A stretch of DNA of 64,000 nucleotides, taken from contig NC_089430.1 of NCBI RefSeq assembly GCF_026210795.1, positions 2,666,001-2,730,000 of the forward strand, written 5' to 3'. Shown here piece after piece: positions 36,219 through 50,287 of the stretch (position 1 is its first letter; the number at the start of each line of letters is the position of its first letter). The notes under the pieces were generated by a model. The model was not told where the DNA came from. It saw only the letters and a program-made list of their open reading frames with translations, and did not search any database. The position numbers and the translations under genes were made by a program. This DNA is from Rhizophagus irregularis. Its lineage: Eukaryota; Glomeromycota; Glomeromycetes; Glomerales; Glomeraceae.

Positions 36219-39200
36219 TCATATTTCACAGTCTAAGCAGTCAGTTAAATAAGGATTAAGCAACCGAGATGTATAAATGGCCTGAGAAATAGTTTCATTA
36301 TCTTCCTCAAAATAATCAAGGTGTAGTTTTCTATGTTTTTCTGCTTCTCTAAACTGTTCATTGAGTTCGTGATCATTTTTATAGTATGATTCTTGAAACG
36401 AAAAAATCGTTTCTTCAATTTCCGTCATCTTTGGTCTATTTTCTGGATTTGGATCCCAGCACCTTCTTATTAAGTCAATGTAGCATTCTGGTGCTTCTGG
36501 CTCGTGTATTACTGGTCTACTTTCTTTACATATATCTATTGCCAAAAACTCATCATGTTCACGATCAGCAAAAGGTTGTCTTCCAGTGGCTACAAAATAC
36601 ATAATCATACCAAAGCTATATACGTCCGCTGCTTGAGTATAGGGTTCACCCCTTAATACTTCGGAAGCTACATAAGGCATGACGCCATAAACATTTTCAT
36701 TATCCATATTACCAATTTCCCCGCACAATCCCATATCTGAAATAAATGCATTAAGTTCGGAATCAGAATAAGTTTCACATTTGAACAATATATTTCCTGT
36801 GTGAAAGTCACAATGAACCATCCTCCTTTGATGAATTCCTTCGAGTCCTTTACAAATATCGGCTAATACTAATAATTTATCATTCCAATCAAGTCTTTTA
36901 TAATTCTTTTTCATCCAATCCTGAAGATTTCCACCCTTCGCATACGCAAGAACCATAATATAATCTTTTGTATCCGGATGTTGAGATATTCCGTATACTT
37001 CAAGAACGTGACTATCCTCATCCATCGAATACGCTTTAATCTATTAATACATAAAGGAGTTACTAAAAAAACATTTAAATGAATACTTATAAATCCAATC
37101 ACGTACCTCTTTCATGAACTTATCTGTCACGTTTTTTGAATCATGTAAACATTTTAAAGCGACCTTTGTATTTACTTCATTTAACCACATCTTTAAATAG
37201 GTGTTATAGGACAATGGACCATCTTTCCATATTGCTGAATATACTGTAGCAAAACCGCCTTGGCCTATCTTTTTAATGTTACGGAATTGGTCGTACGGTA
37301 TCCATTCAAATATCTTATCTCGAAAATAATCAACTTTTAGTTGCTTTTCTTGAATGAAAGCATCTAATTTTTCATTACCACTGGTCCAATTTGTAAAATC
37401 ATCTTTCAAGTAATTCATTAGACATGGTTTACACCATCCATCAATATATTCTTTACCGCATGCTTCACAATATCCATCTTGCAAAACCAAGGTGTAATCC
37501 TTTGTATCCGGATTTTGAGATATTCCATATATTTGAAGAACACTATCATAGCTAGATATTGAATATTTATTAATCTGTTAAAAAAAAAATATATTAAATA
37601 AGGCACATATATTATTACTAGCATTAAAGTTATTTCACAGCGCAGTTGTTAAAATCACGATATTCACGCGACGCGTGACATATCTCTTTTATCCCCTGCC
37701 CGAAAATATAAAAAAATCACAGATGACCAGTAAATATGGGTTAAATAAATTTATCTCATACCTCATCTAAAAGTTCGTTGGTAGCAAGGTTTTGTGAATC
37801 ATGTAAACATTTTAAAGCGACCTTCATACCCGGATTTCTTATCCATTCCTTTCTTTTCTCATGGTAATGTAATGGACCACCATTCCATATTGCTGAATAT
37901 ATTGTAACAAAGGCATCCCCACCTAACCTTGTAACGTTATCAAACTGATCATATGATATCCACTCAAATATATTATGATTATATTCATCAAATTTTAATT
38001 GCAGTTCTTGAATAAGACCGTCAATATTTTCATTTCCACTGGTCCAGCTTTTAAAATTTTTTTTAAAATAATTTATTTGGCACGATTTACACCATTTATC
38101 TTTAATATACTTGTATTGTTCACCACATTTTTCGCAATATCCATCCTGTAAAACCATAATATAATCCTTTGTGTCTGGATGTTGAGAAATTCCATATATT
38201 TTAGGAATGTCATCATTGGCATGTCCTTCAACTGAGTATGTTTTAACTGAGTATGTTTTAACCTAGTAAAAATATTTTAAACAGAAGTCATTATCACATT
38301 AAAGAAAGGTTACAATTAAAATTATAACAATTTATCATACCTCATTTAAAAATTCATTAGTTTTATATTGTGAATCATGTAAAAGTTTCAAAGTAACTTT
38401 TTCATCTGACTCTCTGATTAATTCCATTTTATCATTATCGTAGGAAGATAAGCCATCATTCCATATTGCAGAGTATATTGTAGTGGAATCACTTTTACTT
38501 ATTTCTTTAACACTATTGAACTTATTGTATGGTATCCATTCAAATATTAAATCAGCTTTACTATTAATGCGTAATTGCATTTCTTGGATAAAATCGTTAA
38601 TCTTTTCATTTTCACTGGTCCAGTTTGCGAAATTCTTTTTCAAATAATTTATTTGACATGACTTGCACCATTGATCAGTATCGATATATCTCTTATCACA
38701 TTTTTCACAATATTCATTCTTAAGAACTATAACATAATCTTTCGTGTCTGGATTTTGAGATATTCCGTATATATCTTTCGTGTCTGGATTTTGAGATATT
38801 TCGTATATTTCTGTTTCGTCTGTTTCGATTGCCAAGTATGCTTTAACCTATTAACAAAAAATTATTATTACATTAAAACAGTGTTTAATTTTCTAAACTA
38901 TTTATTTGTACAATCTATACCTCGTTCAAAAATTCTTCAGTATTGTTTTTTAAGTTACGTAAACATTTTAAATTAACCCTTTCATCCGATTTTCTCATCC
39001 ATCCCCTTTTCTCATCGTCATTAATTTCATAATATAATGGACCATCTTTCCATGTTGCCGAATGCATTGTAACAAGATCACCTAAATCATCGTCAGATAC
39101 TTCCTTAACGTCATTAAACCGATCGTATGGTATCCATTCAAATATTTTGTCATCATGCTTATCAATGCTAAATTGCTTTTCTTGAATGAAATCATCAATT

Positions 39201-39916
39201 TTTTTATCTTCACTGGTCCAATTTGCAAATTCTTTCATAAAATAATTTATTTGACATGGTTTACACCACCATTTGTCAGTATTCTTCTCACCGCATTCTT
39301 TACAATATTCTTCACAGTATCCACCGTCTAAAACCATGATATAATCTTTAGTATCTGGTTGCTGAGAAATTCCATATATTTTAAGGGTATCATAATTATA
39401 ATGTCCTTTAACCGAATATGTTTTAACCTATAAATATGAAAGTTATTATTACACTAAAAGATATAGATTTATTTTTTAATTAAATTTATCTTATACCTCA
39501 TTTAAAAATTCATCAGTGTTGTTTTGTGAATCATGCAAAATTTTTAGAGTAACCTCCTTTTTGTTTGAATCTCTTATCAATTCATTTTCATCATTATCAA
39601 AACATAAAGGACCGTCCTCCCATATCGCTGAATATATCGAAGCGAAATCACTTTTGCTTATGTCTTTAACGTCATTAAACTGATTATATGGAATCCATTC
39701 AAATAATACATCATAGTAGTCATCAACATTTAATTGCGTTTCTTGAATGAAATCATCAATTATTTCATTTTCACTAGTCCATTTTGTAAAATTTTCTCTT
39801 AAACAGTTTATCTGACATTGCTTACACCACTCGTATTCATTATTATATTCTTCACCACATTTTTCGCACGTCCCACTTATTACACTATTTTGTGATGATT
39901 GAGATGATTGAGACAT
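36219..39916 (-). CDS. Kinase with five zinc-ribbon/N-lobe units and one catalytic C-lobe (about 1074 aa)
   Basis: Six exons on the minus strand: 39916-39497, 39427-38921, 38847-38341, 38262-37762, 37574-37107 and 37040-36219. All introns are phase 0 and the joined frame is open throughout. Exon lengths are 420, 507, 507, 501, 468 and 822. Each of the first five units has CxxC...CxxC (for example CEKCGEEY...CKQC), the motif NWTS/SWTSGN, FEWIPYDQF, a beta-1 to beta-3 stretch (YSAIW...ALKCLHDS) and the start of helix C. The next exon supplies beta-4/5 (YGISQNPDTKDY) and then, in units 1-4, the next zinc ribbon instead of a C-lobe. Only unit 5 has a proper glycine loop (GQGGFATV). Units 1-3 have SKSD or DDDL there, and unit 4 has GGDA. 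The final exon has HCDFHTGN, DMG in place of DFG, YGVMPYVASE, SFGMIMYF and CWDPNPENRP. A multi-ligand sensor or scaffold is possible; this is inference. Confidence 0.78.
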
Positions 39917-41838
39917 GGCGAAAGTTTCTTGAAAAGTTTAAAAGTGAAAATGTTTTTGATACTCAGTTATTTATAAATGTATCATATTTGGAATATGTTA
40001 CCGTTTCACAGAGGCTTGTTTTGGAATACCCGATTTTCTATTATCCGATTTACGGATTTAGACGATAATTTCCTTTGCATTAATCTTGACCCGTGTAACG
40101 GTTGAGACCTGACCATCCATATATAGTATACATATAGGTGGGTCAAGATTGATTCATATTTTGCCCCTGAAACGAGTTTGTTTGGGGAACTATTCCTGTT
40201 TTACAATTATATAGAACCATTTACAACTCAATACTCTAGCAGTTAAAGTTATCATTAAAATTTCTTAACATAATATTTAGGTATTTCAACGATGTTTCAT
40301 TACAACTTGCGTATTCCCGATTTTTTAAGGTTATATTGTATCATTTACTGCATAAGTTTTTATTTATTTAGTACATACTGGATTTGTTTCATGCCGATGT
40401 TCTTTGATCCGTAGATTTGGCGGCACCTAAACATTATAATATACCCTCACGTTTTTGAAATAAACTTTAAATGTCCTTTATATAAAGTTGCTTATCATTT
40501 CAATGATGGTTCTAGTGCCTTCCAGCCTTATTGTGATAGGAAAATAAAACACAATGTGAATACAGTATGGCAAAAAATAACATCAATTGATGTCAAAACA
40601 AGCGTAGAATTAACTTACGGATTAACGATTTAACATAATTATCGATTGCTATTTGTTTTTACAAAGAAGCAGCATTCAACCGTTAAAAATAATAATTTCC
40701 CACTCTGCGCGACGTAAATACATGTAAACTTTATACAAAGTTTATCATTTGGAATAAACTGGTAAAAGATAATAGATAGCTAGTGAAGACAGTTATTACA
40801 AACATTTCGTAATGTACGTAAATCAATCATGTATGAATAAAAATAAATTGATAAATGTATAAATATAAATAACACAACGAATATTTATAATTAGTAAAAG
40901 TCAGAACTTTTTAAAATGACTTTAAATGTGACTTTTCAGCTTTTACAAATTACAAGCATTCTACATTTTTTTCGCAGTCCGATAATCACTTTCAGGCTGA
41001 TAAGTGATAATACAGCTTCTTTAATGTAAGGTCCCGATATTTAAGATGCTCGGTTTTAGATTTATTTCTTTTTTTCATGTATCATTATGCTATGAAATTA
41101 TAAAGATCCTGAATCGAAAGATTCTTTAGAATAAATGGTATTAACTCTAGTGTAATAAAGCTCAAGTAAATTGTAAATTTGACGTACTCATTTTATAAAG
41201 TTACTGTGGAAGAACTTTTAATCGGAAGGTTTGATTAAATAACTTATACAGCTAGCTTCGGAATAATACCACAGCAAAAAATTCGTTATTGTGCTTTATT
41301 ATAATTTAATTCCAATGCAAAAGAGATAACGCAGTAAACATTAGCTTTACTTCACATGCATTGTATCGTAACTGGTGATTGAAAAAGTCTTTGGTGTAAA
41401 CAAAATTTGTCATGGAAAGAATTAATTTGAAATTGAACTATGCATCTACATATTAAGCGGCAATCTCTTTCGAGAAGTAAAAAAATAAAAATGTCTTTAA
41501 ATCTTTATTGATGATTCTGTTTATTAGATATTTCCGTCTTTTATATTATTTTTTTTTTATTTCACCGTTTGAAACCATTTGTTTTTGTTCCCTCGTGCGA
41601 GGCTCATTGTTGTTTATATAAATTTTTTAATATTTAGATAAATCGTTAACGGTTAATGTTATTCTTTTTTAGATTTTTTTTTAATGGGAAAGGTTAATAT
41701 TCATCTAAATATTATTAAACTTTGTGAAGTCACGAAATTTAAAGATAAAGCAGTAAAAAAAAAATTTGAAATATTCGGGATTATTTCCTGTTACTTGAAA
41801 AAAAAATGTCGCAGTTGATCAATTGTATATGGAACAGA
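39917..41838. other. Gene-free region upstream of the N-lobe array kinase
   Basis: It should contain the promoter of the minus-strand gene starting at 39916. No other gene seen. No GC-rich promoter block like that at 6317 was found. Confidence 0.4.
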
Positions 41839-42025
41839 TCATTCCTACGCAAACAAGTACTTATATGTTTATATAATTTTATACGAATCAAATTTTTCTC
41901 TCGTTCTTGAATACGTAAAGGGCGGAACATTAGGAGAATATTTAAAGAAGAATCAAGAAAACTTTCGGATGGGAAAAACGCAGTCACATTCTTTACACCG
42001 TTCTTTAGTAAACGGTTTATTATAA
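41839..42025 (+). pseudogene. Kinase N-lobe relic
   Basis: An open frame of about 60 codons contains YESNFSLVLEYVKGGTLGEY followed by LKKNQENFRMG, the beta-4/beta-5, hinge and helix-D region of a kinase. It stops at TAA 42023-42025, and no other kinase motif is found on either side. The style (VLEYVKGGTLGEYLKKN) differs from both kinase families in the window. Confidence 0.6.
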
Positions 42026-44453
42026 TAAACACATTCTCCATTCTCCATGATCAGCGTTGTAAGATATTATTTCTTTAAAATATTTTCATTATGAAAGTCT
42101 TTATGAAACACTTTAATCTAATATATATATATATATATGTGCATCTTGAAGACCAATTATAAAGATTTCTTGCCATATTTAAATTATATGATAATTTTAA
42201 ATTTGATAGTTGGATAATAATCGATTATTCATTTAAAATAGTATTCGAATTTTTTATTTAAATAAAAAAAGGTATAATAGAATAAATTCTTCTTTAATGA
42301 AATTTTTTTTATGCAAAATTAACATATTTAATAATAAGATCTTGATCAAAAATTGTGAAAGGAATTTTTTTTTAAATGATTTGTGCAAAACAAATCCAAA
42401 TAATCAAATAAAAATTGTAACAATAATAATATTATTAAATTGAAATATAATACGGTTAATATTAATGAGCAAATTTAATAGTATTCACTTTTGGAATGGT
42501 GAAGGATTTTAATAAATATTCATTATAATATTATTACTATTTTAATATCAAGATGTTTCCTCGTATGGAGCTATTTAAAATTCCCTGTAGACTTCTATTC
42601 CTTGAGGTAAATTTCAAGTTTTGTGTTTTGTGTATGGTTTTATTAGCATTTTTCTTTGGTTTTATCGGATGAAACACAATATACTGTATAATGATCTAAT
42701 AAGTTTCGATTTTCATTGTTAAAAACAGAGAACCGCAACCTTTTATGGCTGGTAGGTTTTTATTGTCCTAAAAATATTCTTATTGTCAAAATAGATTAAA
42801 TGTACATGCTCTGGCAATAACTTTTTCGGATTGGATCAGCGTAGAAATTGATTCTATAGGATTCTTTTAAGTAATAATGCTATTAACTTTAAATTTTATA
42901 TAATATTAATGCTTGAAACTCTAATATGTGATCACACAAATTCCAGTAAGCATATGTATTGAATTTTTTCATTACTAGCTTACATGTTACTATATTTAAA
43001 GAATTAGCATATAAATTTTTATATCTTTATCTTTTCTAGAAAATTAGAAATCAAAAAAATACTGACATCAATTATATTTTACATTTTTTTAATTTAACCA
43101 TTTATTATTTTTTAATTATTTTTAATTAATGGAGTTATTTAAATTTTTATATCGCTAGCTTTCATATATGTGTTTTTTAGTGTTCATTTTATCACATATC
43201 AAAATAATATTATTATGTATGTTTCTGAGCAATTAAGCAAAATCAGGCGTCCGCTATTTTTGTCCAAGTAGTGCATGTTTCTCTAGTACTATGTAACAAA
43301 ATAAAAATAAATGAATTAAATAATTTGAGTAGAAGATCAACCCCTTGTCACAATGTCACATGTATATTAGGTTTCACTGAAATTTTTGATACGAGTTTAA
43401 TTCCTGGATTGATCATTGTTCTAGTCCTCTCTAGGATGCTGTTTCTGTTTCTTTTTAAGGTTTGGTTTTGAGGAATGGACTCAAAATTTTCTACACTAAT
43501 TTCTACACTTTTTAAGACAGACATCTGATGACTAACAAAAAACAAAGTATGCGGCTTATTTTCATCCCTCTCTTTAATAATCTTCCACGACCTAACCTAT
43601 GAAAGACATCTTTAACTCTAGTGAGATCATTATTCATTAAAGCAGTTTGAAACTCCACTGATATCTTTCTTATTAATTGCAGTCCTCAAGTTTCCAATGA
43701 CCAGGATACCAATGGCATAAATATCAAGCTTATACGTTCAATTTATGAAAGAAATCGTTAATTCTTCTCCAGATTACGATAAATATTTACCTGTTTAATA
43801 CTTAATTTTTTGAAAAAAGTCAAAATAATAATTGAAAATGTTAAATTATTGTTTTTTTTTTGAAAAAAATAGAATTATAAAAATATACATATCTAATGCG
43901 AAGCTTCGATGTGTATATAAAAATTAATTACTTTACGAGAGATAGGATTATAAATATCCATCCAAGGATGACGATTCTCCGTTTTGCTTTGAAAAATTGA
44001 AAAAAAACCGTGTTGATCAAGGTAAAACAATGTTAGATGAAATTTATTAAAAAAAAAAAATAAATAAAATAAATAATAAATGTTTATTTTATTTTACTTT
44101 TTTTGTTTTAATTCGTGGTAAATTCACTGATCATGTGTAACACATGTATTTGCATATTTTACCTTATATGATGATATTTCACATATTCTATTATAAAGTT
44201 ACATCCCAATTTTTTTTTTATTATATTGAAAAAAAATTTTGAAAGGAACCTCTTAATTAAAAAAGATCCTAAAGCTAGAATTTTTATTAGCAAAAAATCA
44301 AAAATTAATTAAAACAAGAGCAGTTCTGTTCAATTTATTAATCAATTTTTGAAGAGGAATTCTTGCGAATTTTTCTTCTTGATAAAGCCACGTAATAAAT
44401 TAAATCACGTGATGAGGTGAACACATCCAGTTAGTTAATCGCCATTTTATTTA
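42026..44453. other. Gene-free AT-rich region
   Basis: Includes a TA microsatellite (42121-42138) and two overlapping opposite frames at 43271-43545 without domains. No gene supported. Confidence 0.45.
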
Positions 44454-44639
44454 CAGCTGTTTTCATAAGACCTGGGACAAACTAAATTTTTGAACCCGAT
44501 CCGCCGATCCGGTTTTTTAGCTGGGCACGATCCTGATTTGATAGTTTGATTTGTAAAATAAATAACAACTGAACCGGATCGGTGGGTCGGCGGTCGGGTT
44601 CAAAAATTTATTTTGTCCCAGGTCTTATGAAAACAGCTG
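44454..44639. mobile_element. MITE with CAGCTGTTTTCATAAGACC ends
   Basis: A 186-bp element with inverted arms of about 60 bp (CAGCTGTTTTCATAAGACCT, then GGGACAAA and TTTTTGAACCCGA), flanked by TA on both sides (44452-44453 and 44640-44641). The middle has the GC-rich word GATCCGGT in both orientations. It may belong with Tc1/mariner-like MITEs because of the TA flanks and CAG start. A solo end of the same family is at 10532. Confidence 0.8.
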
Positions 44640-44757
44640 TAATATAAAAAAAATAATAACAATGGTAGTTTATACGTTATTATTTCTTATAAAAATATGT
44701 TTGGAAGAGCATTCGCTCAATTGAAAATTTTACTCCCAATGACTCCGCACAATTTAT

Positions 44758-45330
44758 TAATTAATATTTCACAACAGCTTTACCAATATTTTTACCACTC
44801 AACATATCAACAAACCCTTTTTGCAACATTTTCAATCCCTACATAAATATTCTCTTTATAAATAATTTACCGGCTCTAACCTATTCAGCAAGATCTTTTT
44901 CACAATCTCTTTCAATATCCGTTCCTTTATATTGGAGTACGGTAAATCCTTGTATACGAATAGATTGAAGTAAAATTCTTTCTACATGTTTTAACTTATA
45001 TTTTTCTTCAGGATTTGTTATATTATATTGTGCAATCACAATGCGAGCAAACATACTGTATTACAATGATCAATAACTATATCAAGAGTTTCTCCACTAC
45101 ATTTAACAAATTAAAGAAATATTACGTTAAAAATATACAATGTGGTTATATATATATATGATCATATTTATATGAATACATACCCGACATTGTCAAAGAA
45201 ATATCAATACCATTTGGACAATGTTTAGATAATTCCTAAAAAATATGTAACGTGTCTAATTATCATGAAAAAAAAATTCTTATATACTGTACTTTATCAA
45301 AGCCAACCTTACTTAACAAGTTTTTCAAAT
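44758..45330 (-). pseudogene. Reductase pseudogene (3' exons only)
   Basis: Minus-strand copy of the last parts of the reductase genes: a relic of the exon 3 end (about 45293-45330), an exon 4 copy (about 45237-45184) and an exon 5 copy (about 45100-44758). It is most like reductase C at 46189. The Trp codon in the AEWVRAGK stretch is TAG here, an extra base in the run before GFVDML shifts the frame, and the cysteine-glycine of the CGM motif is lost. Exons 1 and 2 are absent. Confidence 0.8.
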
Positions 45331-46188
45331 AAATTTACATAAAAATTTTCATAAATATGTATAATTTATTATTGTGATATATAAGTTTACCTGTAAAATA
45401 AAAAGTAATTACTATGATATGCGATAAGACGTGATCAATCAACACCTGACGCCTGAGGCACAGCATATACATTATACAATATGTTAAAAATTAGGTAAAT
45501 AGTTTAAAGAAAATAACAATACGAATTATGTGAACGCAATATCTGTAATGTGTGACAAAGACTCGCTTACGGACCGTTTCCTGACATGCTATGCCGATTA
45601 TAAATTTTTTAAATTTTAGGAAATGGGTTGGCAGATGATCAGCACATGCGCCACGACTGTTTTTACGAAAAAATTTTTACCTTGAAAAAAAAGGGTTAAT
45701 AAACTTACTTTTAACTTCCAAAAATTACGCCTAGGAATGTATTTTCACCCGCTCTGCAAGTTTACTTAGCTTAGAACGACGAAATAAGTTTTATATGACT
45801 TATAAACTATCCATAACGTAACTTAACGAAAACGGCTAAAATAGCTGCAACACAACCTCTCCTTTTGCCAAGATGACAAAATAATATGTGTTCATAATTT
45901 TTTTCATAGTATTGGTCACGTATAATGCTTTTTGCAAAACCATAATAAAAGGATAAGTTTAAATATTTTAGTATTACCATACAACTAAAAAAAAAATCAA
46001 ACCCGTGTGGCGCGATCTGCTACTTATTTATGCTTTTTATATTATACACAAATTACAAATACGATATCACACAAATACGAGGAATTTAATAATTAATATA
46101 GACTTTATTATATATTTCATGTAAGCACAAATAAAAATATTGTACTTAGTGTACTTTGAATTCCAAATGACCATCCATAATTTTTTAA
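45331..46188. other. Spacer between reductase pseudogene and reductase C
   Basis: Gene-free; most of it is the degraded transposon listed at 45631. Confidence 0.4.
45631..46020. mobile_element. Diverged relative of the 20003 transposon
   Basis: Ends GCAGAT...GCGCCAC at both sides in inverted orientation (45631-45655 and 45997-46020). The interior shares ATGTATTTTCACCCGCTCTG and GTTTACTTAG with the element at 20003. About 390 bp, clearly older; target duplication not recognisable. Confidence 0.45.
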
Positions 46189-47599
<1,411 letters not shown>

Positions 47600-48750
47600 T
47601 TTCCTTTTTTTTTAAAAAAAAAAAAATGAAGATAAAATGGATAAAATTGGTATCAATGGCCATATATTTATAGATAAAATTATCCGATGATTAATGCATT
47701 GATGATCACATTCGGTAATTATATCGTATTTATTGATTGAGAATTGATAGGTACATGAATAATATTATATGCAACCCTTTTTTGACTTAATAATAACCGG
47801 TTAAATCTTCGCCATTATATTATTAGATTTATAATACATCAAATATTCAGGAAGAATTCTTTAATGTTTTAATAAACATTGAAATTTAATTTATTTCTTT
47901 CATTAAAACATACCTGTTACTTTAGTTGGTAAGTTGGTTATTATATATATATTACATTAAATTCCTATAACGAATACAAAGTATCTAAAATAATTAATAA
48001 AATTTAAGAATCACTCAAATTCGAATTTTAAATTGATCGACTTTAGATAGGATTATTGATCGTATGAGGTAAACGGCCGGATTATCCCTTAAATTACGCC
48101 CGTGCATCATATTGAAATTGTGTAGATCGTACACATGGGGTATGCTTTAGTAAGCCATTACCTGAATCAGGTGTTGTCTCAATAGCTCAATAGCTCAATG
48201 AAGTTAGCAGACTTAATTACGTACATTGCTAGTTGCTTCGTCAAGAAAGGCCTTTAAGTTTATCCGTTTATTTTCGTATCAATCGAAGAAAAAAAATCCA
48301 ACAATTCTCTCCAGAGATTATCATCATTATATTCGGTATATTATCAAATTGAAGTACGCCATTATTGTTTAACAATTACATAAGATTTATTATTTGTGAC
48401 TATCCGGTTAAAGGATTTTTTAAAAATCCGGTCAAATATTTAATGCCGCAATTTAACCGGAACCGGCTCGAAATTTTTATCGGATTAATAATGTTAGGAA
48501 TCAAATGTATAAATGCGAAACTAGATATAATAAAGCCGTCCATCCAAATTTATTTTATCCGGATATAAAGAAAGAACAGAATATATCATACATGTGATAA
48601 ATAGGTAAATAAATTCGAACTATAAGATATATTTATAATTCAAATATTCAAATAATTATATAATTATAAAATCATAACAAAATTAAATACTGTAATAATA
48701 ATATAATAACATTAAAAAATTTTAAAAAGAAAATTCATGTAATTTTTTTT
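47600..48750. other. Intergenic region between reductases D and C
   Basis: Contains the promoter of C (T/A homopolymer run directly before the start) and the 3' flank of D. A short patch with AACCGG/CCGGTT words (48405-48490) resembles the interior of the element at 53044. CAATAGCTCAATAGCTCAAT is a short tandem at 48179-48198. No gene seen. Confidence 0.4.

Positions 48751-50287
<1,537 letters not shown>

Noticed and set aside
43550-43760. Weak minus-strand kinase-like words (LDIYAIGILVIGN)
   Set aside because: No other kinase motif around and the frame breaks quickly; too weak compared with the relic at 41839.
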